DNA of 64,000 nucleotides from Pelomonas sp. BJYL3 (lineage in GTDB: Bacteria > Pseudomonadota > Gammaproteobacteria > Burkholderiales > Burkholderiaceae_C): assembly GCF_027257975.1 (NCBI RefSeq), contig NZ_JANZKX010000001.1, positions 620,001 through 684,000 of the forward strand, given 5' to 3'. A program made the position numbers and the translations under genes. The notes below the pieces were generated by a model. That model was not told the origin of the DNA. It saw only the letters and a program-made list of their open reading frames with translations, and made no database searches. This document shows positions 57,465 to 64,000 of this stretch, one piece after another. Position 1 is the first letter of the stretch. Each line of letters begins with the position of its first letter.

Positions 57465-58280
57465 ATGCTGAATTTCGCGAGGACTGGGTTCGTCTGTCTT
57501 GGAGTCCTGGGCTCGGCGCTGGGTCTGGTCCACCCGGCCATGGCACAGGAGGCTTGCAAGCATCTGCTGGCGTCCGGCAATCCGCAGTACCCGCCCTATC
57601 TGTGGCGCGCCCCGGAAGACGAAAGCCGGCTTGTCGGCGCCAATGCCGAGATGATGCAGTGGCTGTCCAAGGAGATCGGCATCCCCATCGAGGTGCGCTA
57701 CGTGGGCCCCTGGGGCCGCGTGCAGGAGGAGGTGCGGGCCGGCAAGGTCGACCTCATCGCCGGCGCCTTCTTCACCGTGCCGCGTACCGAGTACATGGAC
57801 TACTTCCACCCGCCCTTCCGCGACACGCGCTCGGCGGTCTGGACCAAGGACGGCAGCAAGCTCAAGTACCGCAAGTGGGGCGACCTCCAGGGCCGCCAGG
57901 GCGTCACCGTGATCAACAACAGCTTCGGCGAGGAGTTCGACCGCTACGCCCGCGAGAACCTCAAGATCACCCAGGTGGCCAGCCTTGAGCAGGCCATCCA
58001 GATCCTGCAGAAGGGCCGCGCCGACTACCTGGTCTACGAGGACAGCCCCGGCGACGCCTTCCTGGCCAAGATGGCCATCACCGACATCAAGCAGCTGGAC
58101 GGCGCCGTGGCCAAGGAGCCGCTGTACCTGACGCTGTCGCACAAGTCCGCCTGCAACACGCCGGAGCTGCGCGGCAAGCTGGCGCGTGCCGTCTACAAGC
58201 TCTCCAGGACCACGCAGATGAACGACTGGATCGGCCAGTCCATCCAGCTCTGGCGCAAGCAGAACGTGCCGGCGCAATGA
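57465..58280 (+). CDS. periplasmic amino-acid-type substrate-binding protein
   Basis: A 271-residue SBP_bac_3 (type II) binding protein with a signal peptide (TGFVCLGVLGSALGLVHPAMAQ). Family features: PPYLWRAPEDESRLVGANAE, VDLIAGAFFTVPRTEYMDYF, VINNSFGEEFDRYARENL, QILQKGRADYLVYED. It stands alone with no permease or ATPase beside it, so it may serve a remote transporter or act as a sensor. Confidence 0.87.
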   Translation: MLNFARTGFVCLGVLGSALGLVHPAMAQEACKHLLASGNPQYPPYLWRAPEDESRLVGANAEMMQWLSKEIGIPIEVRYVGPWGRVQEEVRAGKVDLIAGAFFTVPRTEYMDYFHPPFRDTRSAVWTKDGSKLKYRKWGDLQGRQGVTVINNSFGEEFDRYARENLKITQVASLEQAIQILQKGRADYLVYEDSPGDAFLAKMAITDIKQLDGAVAKEPLYLTLSHKSACNTPELRGKLARAVYKLSRTTQMNDWIGQSIQLWRKQNVPAQ

Positions 58281-58413
58281 GGGTGCGGCGGGCGTGAGCG
58301 GTGCGGGCCGAGGCGCTCGATGCTCGTGACGCATTGCGCAATCCATCTCGTCCGCACGGGTCAGACGCGGGGGCCTCGTCCGGCCCTGCGACGATCACGG
58401 AGGTGGCGGGCGT

Positions 58414-58419
58414 TATAAT
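58414..58419 (+). promoter_or_regulatory. sigma-70 -10 box of the dusB-fis operon
   Basis: A consensus TATAAT lies 38 bases before the dusB ATG; the -35 region is not close to consensus, which suggests activator or growth-rate dependence. Confidence 0.6.
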
Positions 58420-58456
58420 CCTGCCTCTTTTTTGAGCAGCCGCCCACCCCCCTCCC

Positions 58457-59539
58457 ATGCCTTCCCTCCTGCCCACCCCGTTGCGGCTAGGCGCCCATGT
58501 GCTGCCGAACAATCTGTTCGTGGCGCCCATGGCCGGGGTGACGGACCGCCCTTTTCGCATGCTGTGCAAGCGCCTGGGCGCGGGCTATGCGGTCTCCGAG
58601 ATGGTGACCTCGCGCAAGGACCTCTGGAACAGCCTCAAGACCTCGCGCCGCGCCAACCACGAGGGCGAGACCGCGCCCATCGCCGTGCAGATCGCCGGCA
58701 CCGAGGCGCAGATGATGGCCGAGGCCGCCGTCTACAACATCCAGCGCGGCGCCCAGATCATCGACATCAACATGGGCTGCCCCGCCAAGAAGGTCTGCAA
58801 CAAGTGGGCCGGCTCGGCCCTGATGCAGAACGAGCCACTGGCTGAGGAGATCGTCCGCGCGGTGGTCGAGGCCTGCCGGCCCTTTGACGTCCCCGTGACG
58901 CTGAAGATGCGCACCGGCTGGAGCGCCGAGGCGCGCAATGCCCTGGCCCTGGCCCGCATGGCCGAGGACGCCGGCATCGCCATGCTGACCATCCACGGCC
59001 GCACCCGCGAGCAGGGCTACAAGGGCCTGGCCGAGTACGACACCCTGCGCAGCGTGAAGGCGGCGGTGGGCATCCCGGTGGTCGCCAACGGTGACATCGA
59101 CAGCCCCGAGAAGGCCCTGCAGGTGCTGCAGCACACCGGCGCCGACGCGCTGATGGTGGGCCGCGCGGCGCAGGGCCGGCCCTGGATCTTCCGCGAGATC
59201 GCCCACTTCCTGGCCACCGGCGAGCAGTTGCCCGCGCCGCGCGTGCTGGAGGCCCGCGACTGGCTGCTGGAGCATCTGCAGGACCACTACAGCCTCTACG
59301 GCAGCGACAGCGGCATGCGCAGCGCGCGCAAGCACATCGCCTGGGCCGTGAAGGCCCTGCCTGGCGGGGAAGACTTCCGCCAGGCCATGAACCGGCTGGA
59401 CAGCTGCGAGGCGCAGGTCCGGGCCCTCTCCGACTGGTTTGCGGCCCTGGCCGACCAGCACGAGCGCCTGCCCTACCTCCCGCCCGCCCTGGACGCGGCC
59501 AACGACGACGACGCAGAAGAACAAAGGCTATCGGCATGA
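58457..59539 (+). CDS. dusB: tRNA-dihydrouridine synthase DusB
   Basis: A 360-residue flavin enzyme reducing specific uridines in tRNA. Family motifs: FVAPMAGVTDRPFRMLCKRL, DINMGCPAKKVCNKWAGSAL (with the catalytic Cys), LKMRTGW, TIHGRTREQGYKG and VVANGDIDSPEKAL. The end overlaps fis by ATGA, the ancient dusB-fis arrangement. Confidence 0.96.
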   Translation: MPSLLPTPLRLGAHVLPNNLFVAPMAGVTDRPFRMLCKRLGAGYAVSEMVTSRKDLWNSLKTSRRANHEGETAPIAVQIAGTEAQMMAEAAVYNIQRGAQIIDINMGCPAKKVCNKWAGSALMQNEPLAEEIVRAVVEACRPFDVPVTLKMRTGWSAEARNALALARMAEDAGIAMLTIHGRTREQGYKGLAEYDTLRSVKAAVGIPVVANGDIDSPEKALQVLQHTGADALMVGRAAQGRPWIFREIAHFLATGEQLPAPRVLEARDWLLEHLQDHYSLYGSDSGMRSARKHIAWAVKALPGGEDFRQAMNRLDSCEAQVRALSDWFAALADQHERLPYLPPALDAANDDDAEEQRLSA

Positions 59540-59769
59540 CGCCCAAACCCATCGACCAGTGCATCCGCGAGAACCTCGAGGTCTATTTCCGTGACCTCGA
59601 CGGCGAGGTGCCGCACTCCATGCACGACATGCTGATCAAGCTGGTCGAGAAGCCCCTGCTGGAAGTCGTGATGGCCAAGGCCGACGGCAACCAGAGCAAG
59701 GCCGCCGAGTGGCTGGGCATCAACCGCAACACCCTGCGCCGCAAGCTCAGCGACCACGAGCTGCTCTGA
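59536..59769 (+). CDS. fis: Fis nucleoid protein / regulator
   Basis: A 77-residue Fis with C-terminal helix-turn-helix [20 protein letters not shown] and the central [10 protein letters not shown]. It bends DNA, and it modulates growth-phase transcription and recombination. It overlaps dusB by 4 bases. Confidence 0.95.
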   Translation: MTPKPIDQCIRENLEVYFRDLDGEVPHSMHDMLIKLVEKPLLEVVMAKADGNQSKAAEWLGINRNTLRRKLSDHELL

Positions 59770-59816
59770 GCCGCGCCCGATCTGCTCCACCGAATCCCCA
59801 CCATCCCGAGTCCACC

Positions 59817-61397
59817 ATGACGCAACTGACTGCCCTGATCTCCGTGTCCGACAAGACCGGCATCGTCGACTTCGCCCGCGCCCTGCACGCCCTGAACGTG
59901 CGCCTGCTGTCCACCGGTGGCACCGCCAAGCTGCTGGCCGACGCCGGCCTGCCGGTGACCGAGGTCGCCGACCACACCGGCTTCCCCGAGATGCTGGACG
60001 GTCGCGTCAAGACCCTGCACCCCAAGATCCACGGCGGCCTGCTGGCCCGCCGCGACGTGCCCGAGCACATGAAGGCCCTGGCCGACCACGGTATCGCCAC
60101 CATCGACATCCTGGCCGTCAATCTCTACCCCTTTGAAGCCACCGTCGCCAAGGCCGGCTGCACGCTGGAAGACGCCATCGAGAACATCGACATCGGCGGC
60201 CCGGCCATGGTGCGCAGCGCCGCCAAGAACTGGAAGGACGTCACCGTGCTGACCGACGCCGGCCAGTACGCGGGCGTGCTGGAGGAGCTCAAGGCCCACG
60301 GCAAGACCAGCGACAAGACCCGCTTCGCCTGCAGCGTGGCCGCCTTCAACCGCATCGCCCAGTACGACGCCGCAATCAGCAACTACCTCAGTGCCCGCCA
60401 GGACGACGGCAGCCTGGCCGCCTACCCGGCCCAGATGAACAGCACCTTCGTGAAGGTGCAGGACCTGCGCTACGGCGAGAACAGCCACCAGACCGCGGCC
60501 CTCTACCGGGACCTGTATCCCGCCCCCGGCTCCATCGTCACGGGCAAGCAGCTGCAGGGCAAGGAGCTGTCCTACAACAACATCGCCGATGCCGATGCCG
60601 CCTGGGAGTGCGTCAAGTCCTTCAGCGCCCCGGCCTGCGTGATCGTCAAGCACGCCAACCCCTGCGGCGTGGCCGTGGCCGCGACGCCGGCCGAGGCCTA
60701 TGCCAAGGCCTTCAAGACCGACCCGACCAGCGCCTTCGGCGGCATCATTGCCTTCAACCGCGAGGTGGATGGCGCAGCGGCCGAGCTGGTGTCCAAGCAG
60801 TTCGTCGAGGTGCTGATGGCCCCGGGCTTCACGGCCGAGGCCCGCGAGATCTTCAAGAGCAAGGTCAACGTCCGCCTGATGGAAATCGCCTTGCCCCCGG
60901 GCGGCGACACGCCCTGGCTGCAGGGCCGCAACCTGGGCGACAGCAAGCGCATCGGCTCCGGCCTGCTGCTGCAAAGCGCCGACAACCACTTCCTGAAGGC
61001 CTCTGACCTGAAGGTGGTCACCACCCTGCAGCCCTCGGCCCAGCAGCTGGAAGACCTCATGTTCGCCTGGACCGTGGCCCAGTACGTCAAGAGCAATGCC
61101 ATCGTCTTCTGCGGCGGTGGCATGACCCTGGGCGTGGGTGCCGGCCAGATGAGCCGCGTGGACTCCACCAAGATCGCCGCCATCAAGGCCGCCAACGCCA
61201 GCCTGGATCTGAAGGGCTCGGTCGTGGCGAGCGACGCCTTCTTCCCCTTCCGCGACGGCCTGGACGTGCTGGCCGATGCCGGCGCCAGCTGCGTGATCCA
61301 GCCGGGCGGCTCCATGCGTGATGAGGAAGTGATCGCTGCCGCCAACGAGCGCGGCGTGGCCATGGTCTTCACCGGCGTGCGCCACTTCCGGCACTGA
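59817..61397 (+). CDS. purH: bifunctional AICAR transformylase/IMP cyclohydrolase PurH
   Basis: A 526-residue enzyme for the last two steps of purine (IMP) synthesis. N-terminal cyclohydrolase half: [43 protein letters not shown]-terminal transformylase half: [55 protein letters not shown]. The start ([10 protein letters not shown]) gives normal length; upstream in-frame codons belong to fis DNA. It follows fis by 47 bases. Confidence 0.97.
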   Translation: MTQLTALISVSDKTGIVDFARALHALNVRLLSTGGTAKLLADAGLPVTEVADHTGFPEMLDGRVKTLHPKIHGGLLARRDVPEHMKALADHGIATIDILAVNLYPFEATVAKAGCTLEDAIENIDIGGPAMVRSAAKNWKDVTVLTDAGQYAGVLEELKAHGKTSDKTRFACSVAAFNRIAQYDAAISNYLSARQDDGSLAAYPAQMNSTFVKVQDLRYGENSHQTAALYRDLYPAPGSIVTGKQLQGKELSYNNIADADAAWECVKSFSAPACVIVKHANPCGVAVAATPAEAYAKAFKTDPTSAFGGIIAFNREVDGAAAELVSKQFVEVLMAPGFTAEAREIFKSKVNVRLMEIALPPGGDTPWLQGRNLGDSKRIGSGLLLQSADNHFLKASDLKVVTTLQPSAQQLEDLMFAWTVAQYVKSNAIVFCGGGMTLGVGAGQMSRVDSTKIAAIKAANASLDLKGSVVASDAFFPFRDGLDVLADAGASCVIQPGGSMRDEEVIAAANERGVAMVFTGVRHFRH

Positions 61398-61403
61398 ACA
61401 GGC

Positions 61404-61590
61404 ACCCCCTACGCGCGTCGCCGGCCTTGCAGGCCGCGCCAGGCCAGAGGCCTGGCCCTTCGGCAGGCATAAACGCCAAGGCGTTGATGGCCGGCCTCAG
61501 CCCCCTCGAGGGGGCCATACCGACGGCCCGGCAGAGCCGGATCAGCGGTATGCGCTGGGGACGAGCACTGGCTGCGCCGGCTGCTCTTCC
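61404..61590. repeat. degenerate copy of the dispersed palindromic element
   Basis: This gap between purH and the ATP-grasp gene holds CACCCCCTACGCG, CCCCCTCGAGGGGG, CCGGCAGAGCCGGATC and GAGCACTGGCTGCGCCGGCT-GCTC in the same order as the element at 42.6 kb, with an extra AGGCCAGAGGCCTGGCC hairpin inserted. Likely also the purH terminator. Confidence 0.65.
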
Positions 61591-61620
61591 CTATCGCCGC
61601 TTGCGAAGGGGATGCCAGGC

Positions 61621-63039
61621 TCAGGCGGTGAGGAAGGTGATGGCGTCCGTGGCGCCACGGTGCGCGTTGATGACGCCCGTCTCGTTGTTGCTGGGCGAGG
61701 TCCGGGCGCAGCTGCCGGCGAACTGGCCGCCAAAGACGAAGGGAGCCCAGATGACGTCGTGCTCCTCGAACGCTCCCGCCGGGTTCCTGGCCAGCAGGCG
61801 CTCTGCCACGCAGAGCTCCTGGGCGATGTACTGCCCGGGCCTGGCGAGTGCCTGGTCCACCACCGCCCGCCATGACGCGGCGTCGAGCCGGTTGCCCACG
61901 CTCACCTCGCGCCCCTGAAGCCCGTCGATGGGCTTGATGACGAACCCGTCCTGGCGCTGCAGCAGCAGCTCCAGCAGCTCCTGCTCCACCCCCTGATACA
62001 CGATCGTTCCCGGGCGGACCAGCCGCGTCCAGGGCAGATGCTTGTTGATGAGCTGGCGCTCCTCGTCGCTTGCCTGTGGCGACTGCGCATGCTCGGACAG
62101 CAGGCTGAGCCCGGACTTCTGCCCAAGAATGGTAGAGCTGCGGGTATTGAAGATCGGGAAGCGCCCCTGCTGGCTGAGCTGATGAACGAACTCAGGCAGC
62201 AGCTGCGGCCGCCCGAACAGCAGCATGGAATCGAGCCGGCCCTGCTTCGTGAAGACCGCCCCCTCCTCCAGCATCAGATCGTCCGCGTGGGTGCAGCAGG
62301 TGAAGTCAATCGCCAGCGAGGACTGTGACAGCAGCTGCCGCTTGATTCTCGCGATCATGTCCTCTGCCTCGGCCAGCCGCGCGGGCTGCTCGACGAAGAC
62401 GCCCACATGGAGCCGCGGATCTGCAAAACCCAGCCGCCGCCGGTACACGGCGCTAACGCGCAGAATGTGCGTCACCATCTCGTTCAGCGGACCGTAGGTG
62501 CTGAAGGTCTGGCCACTGCCTTCCATGAAGCGCTTGATCAGGGGCTGGGCCCGGTACATGCCCTCGAAGAGATAGATGCCCCAACCGCCCAGGTTCCCCG
62601 ACACGTTGAACTCAAGCAGCTTGAAGCCCTCGGCGGTGGACATGAAATCCCCGCGCGCCAGGCAGTAGTCCAGCCCCGTGTCGCCCTCGAACAGCGTCAG
62701 CAGGTCCTCGTCGCAGTCGCTCTTGAAGTACTGCGCAAGGCGGACGGGGTCCTGCCTGGCCAGCTCCTGCACCAGCTTCTTGTAAAGCGAGAACAGATCG
62801 ACGGCCACCTGGCCCCACTCTTGCGACTTCGCATGGCTCAGGAAGAGCGGCAGCATCTGCAGCTCGAAGGGGTAGTTCTGAACATAGACGGGCTGCTGGT
62901 CGCGATCGCCCAGCCGGGCCTGCTCCGACTCCTCGTTCTGCAGCGCGTACCGTATGAAGTCCAGGCCGACGGGCGACAGCTTGAAGTGATTCTCGGCCAG
63001 GGTTTCGGTCAGCAGTTCAAGCCTCGATTGTTTGTCCAT
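61621..63039 (-). CDS. circularly permuted ATP-grasp ligase-like protein
   Basis: A 472-residue protein with features of the glutathionylspermidine-synthase/circularly permuted ATP-grasp group. A metal-binding-like segment, FKLLEFNVSGNLGGWGIYLF (E-x-N), comes before the nucleotide-binding Lys loop FVIKPIDGLQGREVSVG, followed by YIAQELCVAERL and VFGGQFAGSCARTS. Such enzymes join a carboxylate to an amine or thiol via acyl phosphate. The start MDKQSRLELL has GGAGG 9 bases upstream and overlaps the end of the GH3 gene by 23 bases, so the two are translated together. Substrate unknown; the fold assignment is by motif only. Confidence 0.6.
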   Translation of the reverse strand: MDKQSRLELLTETLAENHFKLSPVGLDFIRYALQNEESEQARLGDRDQQPVYVQNYPFELQMLPLFLSHAKSQEWGQVAVDLFSLYKKLVQELARQDPVRLAQYFKSDCDEDLLTLFEGDTGLDYCLARGDFMSTAEGFKLLEFNVSGNLGGWGIYLFEGMYRAQPLIKRFMEGSGQTFSTYGPLNEMVTHILRVSAVYRRRLGFADPRLHVGVFVEQPARLAEAEDMIARIKRQLLSQSSLAIDFTCCTHADDLMLEEGAVFTKQGRLDSMLLFGRPQLLPEFVHQLSQQGRFPIFNTRSSTILGQKSGLSLLSEHAQSPQASDEERQLINKHLPWTRLVRPGTIVYQGVEQELLELLLQRQDGFVIKPIDGLQGREVSVGNRLDAASWRAVVDQALARPGQYIAQELCVAERLLARNPAGAFEEHDVIWAPFVFGGQFAGSCARTSPSNNETGVINAHRGATDAITFLTA

Positions 63040-64000
63040 TGCAGGCATCCTCCAGTTTGTATTCTTTAACGACGGGGAACTCTTGATCACCATTGAAGAC
63101 GTTGGAAAGGTGGATGGGCTTGAACTGACCGCTGAGCAGATTGCTCTTGAATTGGCGGCTGCGGACATAAGCCGCCAGCGCATCGCGATCCACCACTGAG
63201 GCCCGCAAGGGCAGCAGGCTGAGGCCGGCGCGTTCCCAGTTGTAGCCCATGGAGATTCGACGCAGCTCGGCCTCGACCTCGCCCAGGAACTCCTGCATGT
63301 TGGGCAGGTCGCGGTCCAGCACGAGCCTGTAGAAGCGCTCCTGCGTCGGGAAGAAGATGAAATGATCAAAACGCACCCCCAGCTGGCTGCAGACGGCGCT
63401 GGTGACGTCGGTCACATCCTTCTCGGTGATTCTTTCGTTGTTGATCGACACCTGGCGCGCACGCTTCGACAGGAACTCCAGCACCGGCACCTTGCCCTCG
63501 AAGCCGCTGATCAGCACCAGGTCTTCCATGTTGTAGCGGTACATGCCGCCCATGGTGCTCACCACCTGGTAGTACGTCTTGCCCTGCTCCAGCGCCCACA
63601 CCGGCAGGACCTCCGGCCGATCGAGGTCGATCTGGTCCTCGGGGATGAACTCCAGGAAGTGCCCCGTGATGGCGGCGATGCCCCCTTTGGCATTCGCCTG
63701 ATGCGGGACCGAGAACGTCCCCTCGCTGGCGGAGAAGGGCATTTCGTAAAGATCCTTCTTGCCAAAGTAGCGCTGCAGCTCCATCAGCGAATAGGACATG
63801 TTCCCACCGCTCCAGGTGACGAAGATCTGCAGGCGATTGAACAGGACCCCCATCAGCGCAACCGGGCAGGGATCCTCCCCCTGGCGCAGCCGCTCGCTGA
63901 AGTCCTCCAGGGCCGCCAGCTTCTCCGGCTGGAGCCGGAAGCGAAGCCCGTGTGTGCGTGACTGGTTCTCGGGACTCAGGCTGAGGCTTTGCTGCCGCAG
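63017..64000 (-). CDS. GH3-family acyl-adenylating enzyme, 5' end outside the window
   Basis: The C-terminal 327 residues of a GH3 (auxin-responsive promoter) family enzyme; the frame is open to the window edge with no start needed inside. Visible are FVTWSGGNMSYSLMELQRYF, MPFSASEGTFSVPH (the adenylate-binding Y/FxASEG motif of GH3), GHFLEFIPEDQIDLD, YYQVVSTMGGMYRYNMEDLV and the C-terminal cap RARQVSINNERITEKDVTDV. GH3 enzymes adenylate a carboxylic acid and pass it to an amino acid. Coupled downstream to the ATP-grasp gene, implying a two-ligase conjugation pathway. Confidence 0.82.
   Translation of the reverse strand: MRQQSLSLSPENQSRTHGLRFRLQPEKLAALEDFSERLRQGEDPCPVALMGVLFNRLQIFVTWSGGNMSYSLMELQRYFGKKDLYEMPFSASEGTFSVPHQANAKGGIAAITGHFLEFIPEDQIDLDRPEVLPVWALEQGKTYYQVVSTMGGMYRYNMEDLVLISGFEGKVPVLEFLSKRARQVSINNERITEKDVTDVTSAVCSQLGVRFDHFIFFPTQERFYRLVLDRDLPNMQEFLGEVEAELRRISMGYNWERAGLSLLPLRASVVDRDALAAYVRSRQFKSNLLSGQFKPIHLSNVFNGDQEFPVVKEYKLEDACNGQTIEA

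Noticed and set aside
1-64000. tRNA, rRNA or riboswitch genes
   Set aside because: I looked for cloverleaf-like and conserved rRNA or riboswitch segments by eye and recognised none; a tRNAscan/Infernal run would be decisive.

Overview
The window is GC-rich bacterial chromosome. Gene content and homology style (two-module LIV-type ABC cluster with acyl-CoA ligases, PHA phasin with an AAKP tail, PEP-CTERM protein, ImuA/ImuB/DnaE2 mutasome, dusB-fis-purH order) point to a betaproteobacterium of the order Burkholderiales, most like the Rubrivivax/Leptothrix/Roseateles group. This is inference from protein style; no search was run.

Layout. (1) 1-9.2 kb, minus strand: a branched-chain-amino-acid-type ABC transporter (livG, livH, livM, binding protein, livF) between a long-chain acyl-CoA synthetase and a phenylacetate-CoA-ligase-like enzyme, with a divergent Crp/Fnr regulator at 9.4 kb: an uptake-and-CoA-activation unit for a carboxylic acid. 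(2) 10.3-14.5 kb: membrane sulfatase-fold protein, methyltransferase, GNAT acetyltransferase, with a cluster of four microsatellites at 13.3-13.5 kb. (3) 14.7-22.3 kb: SOS mutagenesis operon imuA-imuB-dnaE2 behind a near-perfect LexA box; all three proteins carry large low-complexity insertions or extensions, including a 135-bp tandem repeat in imuB. (4) 22.5-23.6 kb: a solitary integron-type integrase with catalytic substitutions. (5) 24.1-29.5 kb: small plus-strand genes of the accessory kind, several with repeat expansion or frame damage. (6) 29.5-34 kb: an SDR, a TonB-like C-terminal-domain protein and a TonB-dependent receptor. (7) 34.1-49.2 kb: many small enzymes and domains of unknown function, a class D beta-lactamase, NudC, a LysR/oxidoreductase divergent pair, a five-copy tandem repeat, an MBL-fold hydrolase and a (Thr-Pro)n lipoprotein. 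(8) 49.3-55 kb: a broken GNAT gene, a Marinobacter-type two-domain fatty acyl-CoA reductase, a PhaF-like phasin, a patatin-like lipase and a PEP-CTERM protein, suggesting storage-lipid metabolism. (9) 55.2-61.4 kb: core genes (M32 carboxypeptidase, YqaA, amino-acid-type binding protein, dusB, fis, purH). (10) 61.6-64 kb: a GH3-family acyl-adenylating enzyme (running off the end) coupled to a circularly permuted ATP-grasp ligase, the best candidate for an undescribed conjugation pathway.

Two themes cut across the window. Short tandem repeats have expanded inside otherwise conserved genes (imuA, imuB, dnaE2, the SRPBCC gene, the PH-like gene, the 46-kb lipoprotein). A dispersed palindromic element recurs at 1.8, 1.95, 42.6 and (degenerate) 61.5 kb and has been amplified in tandem at 42.7-43.4 kb.
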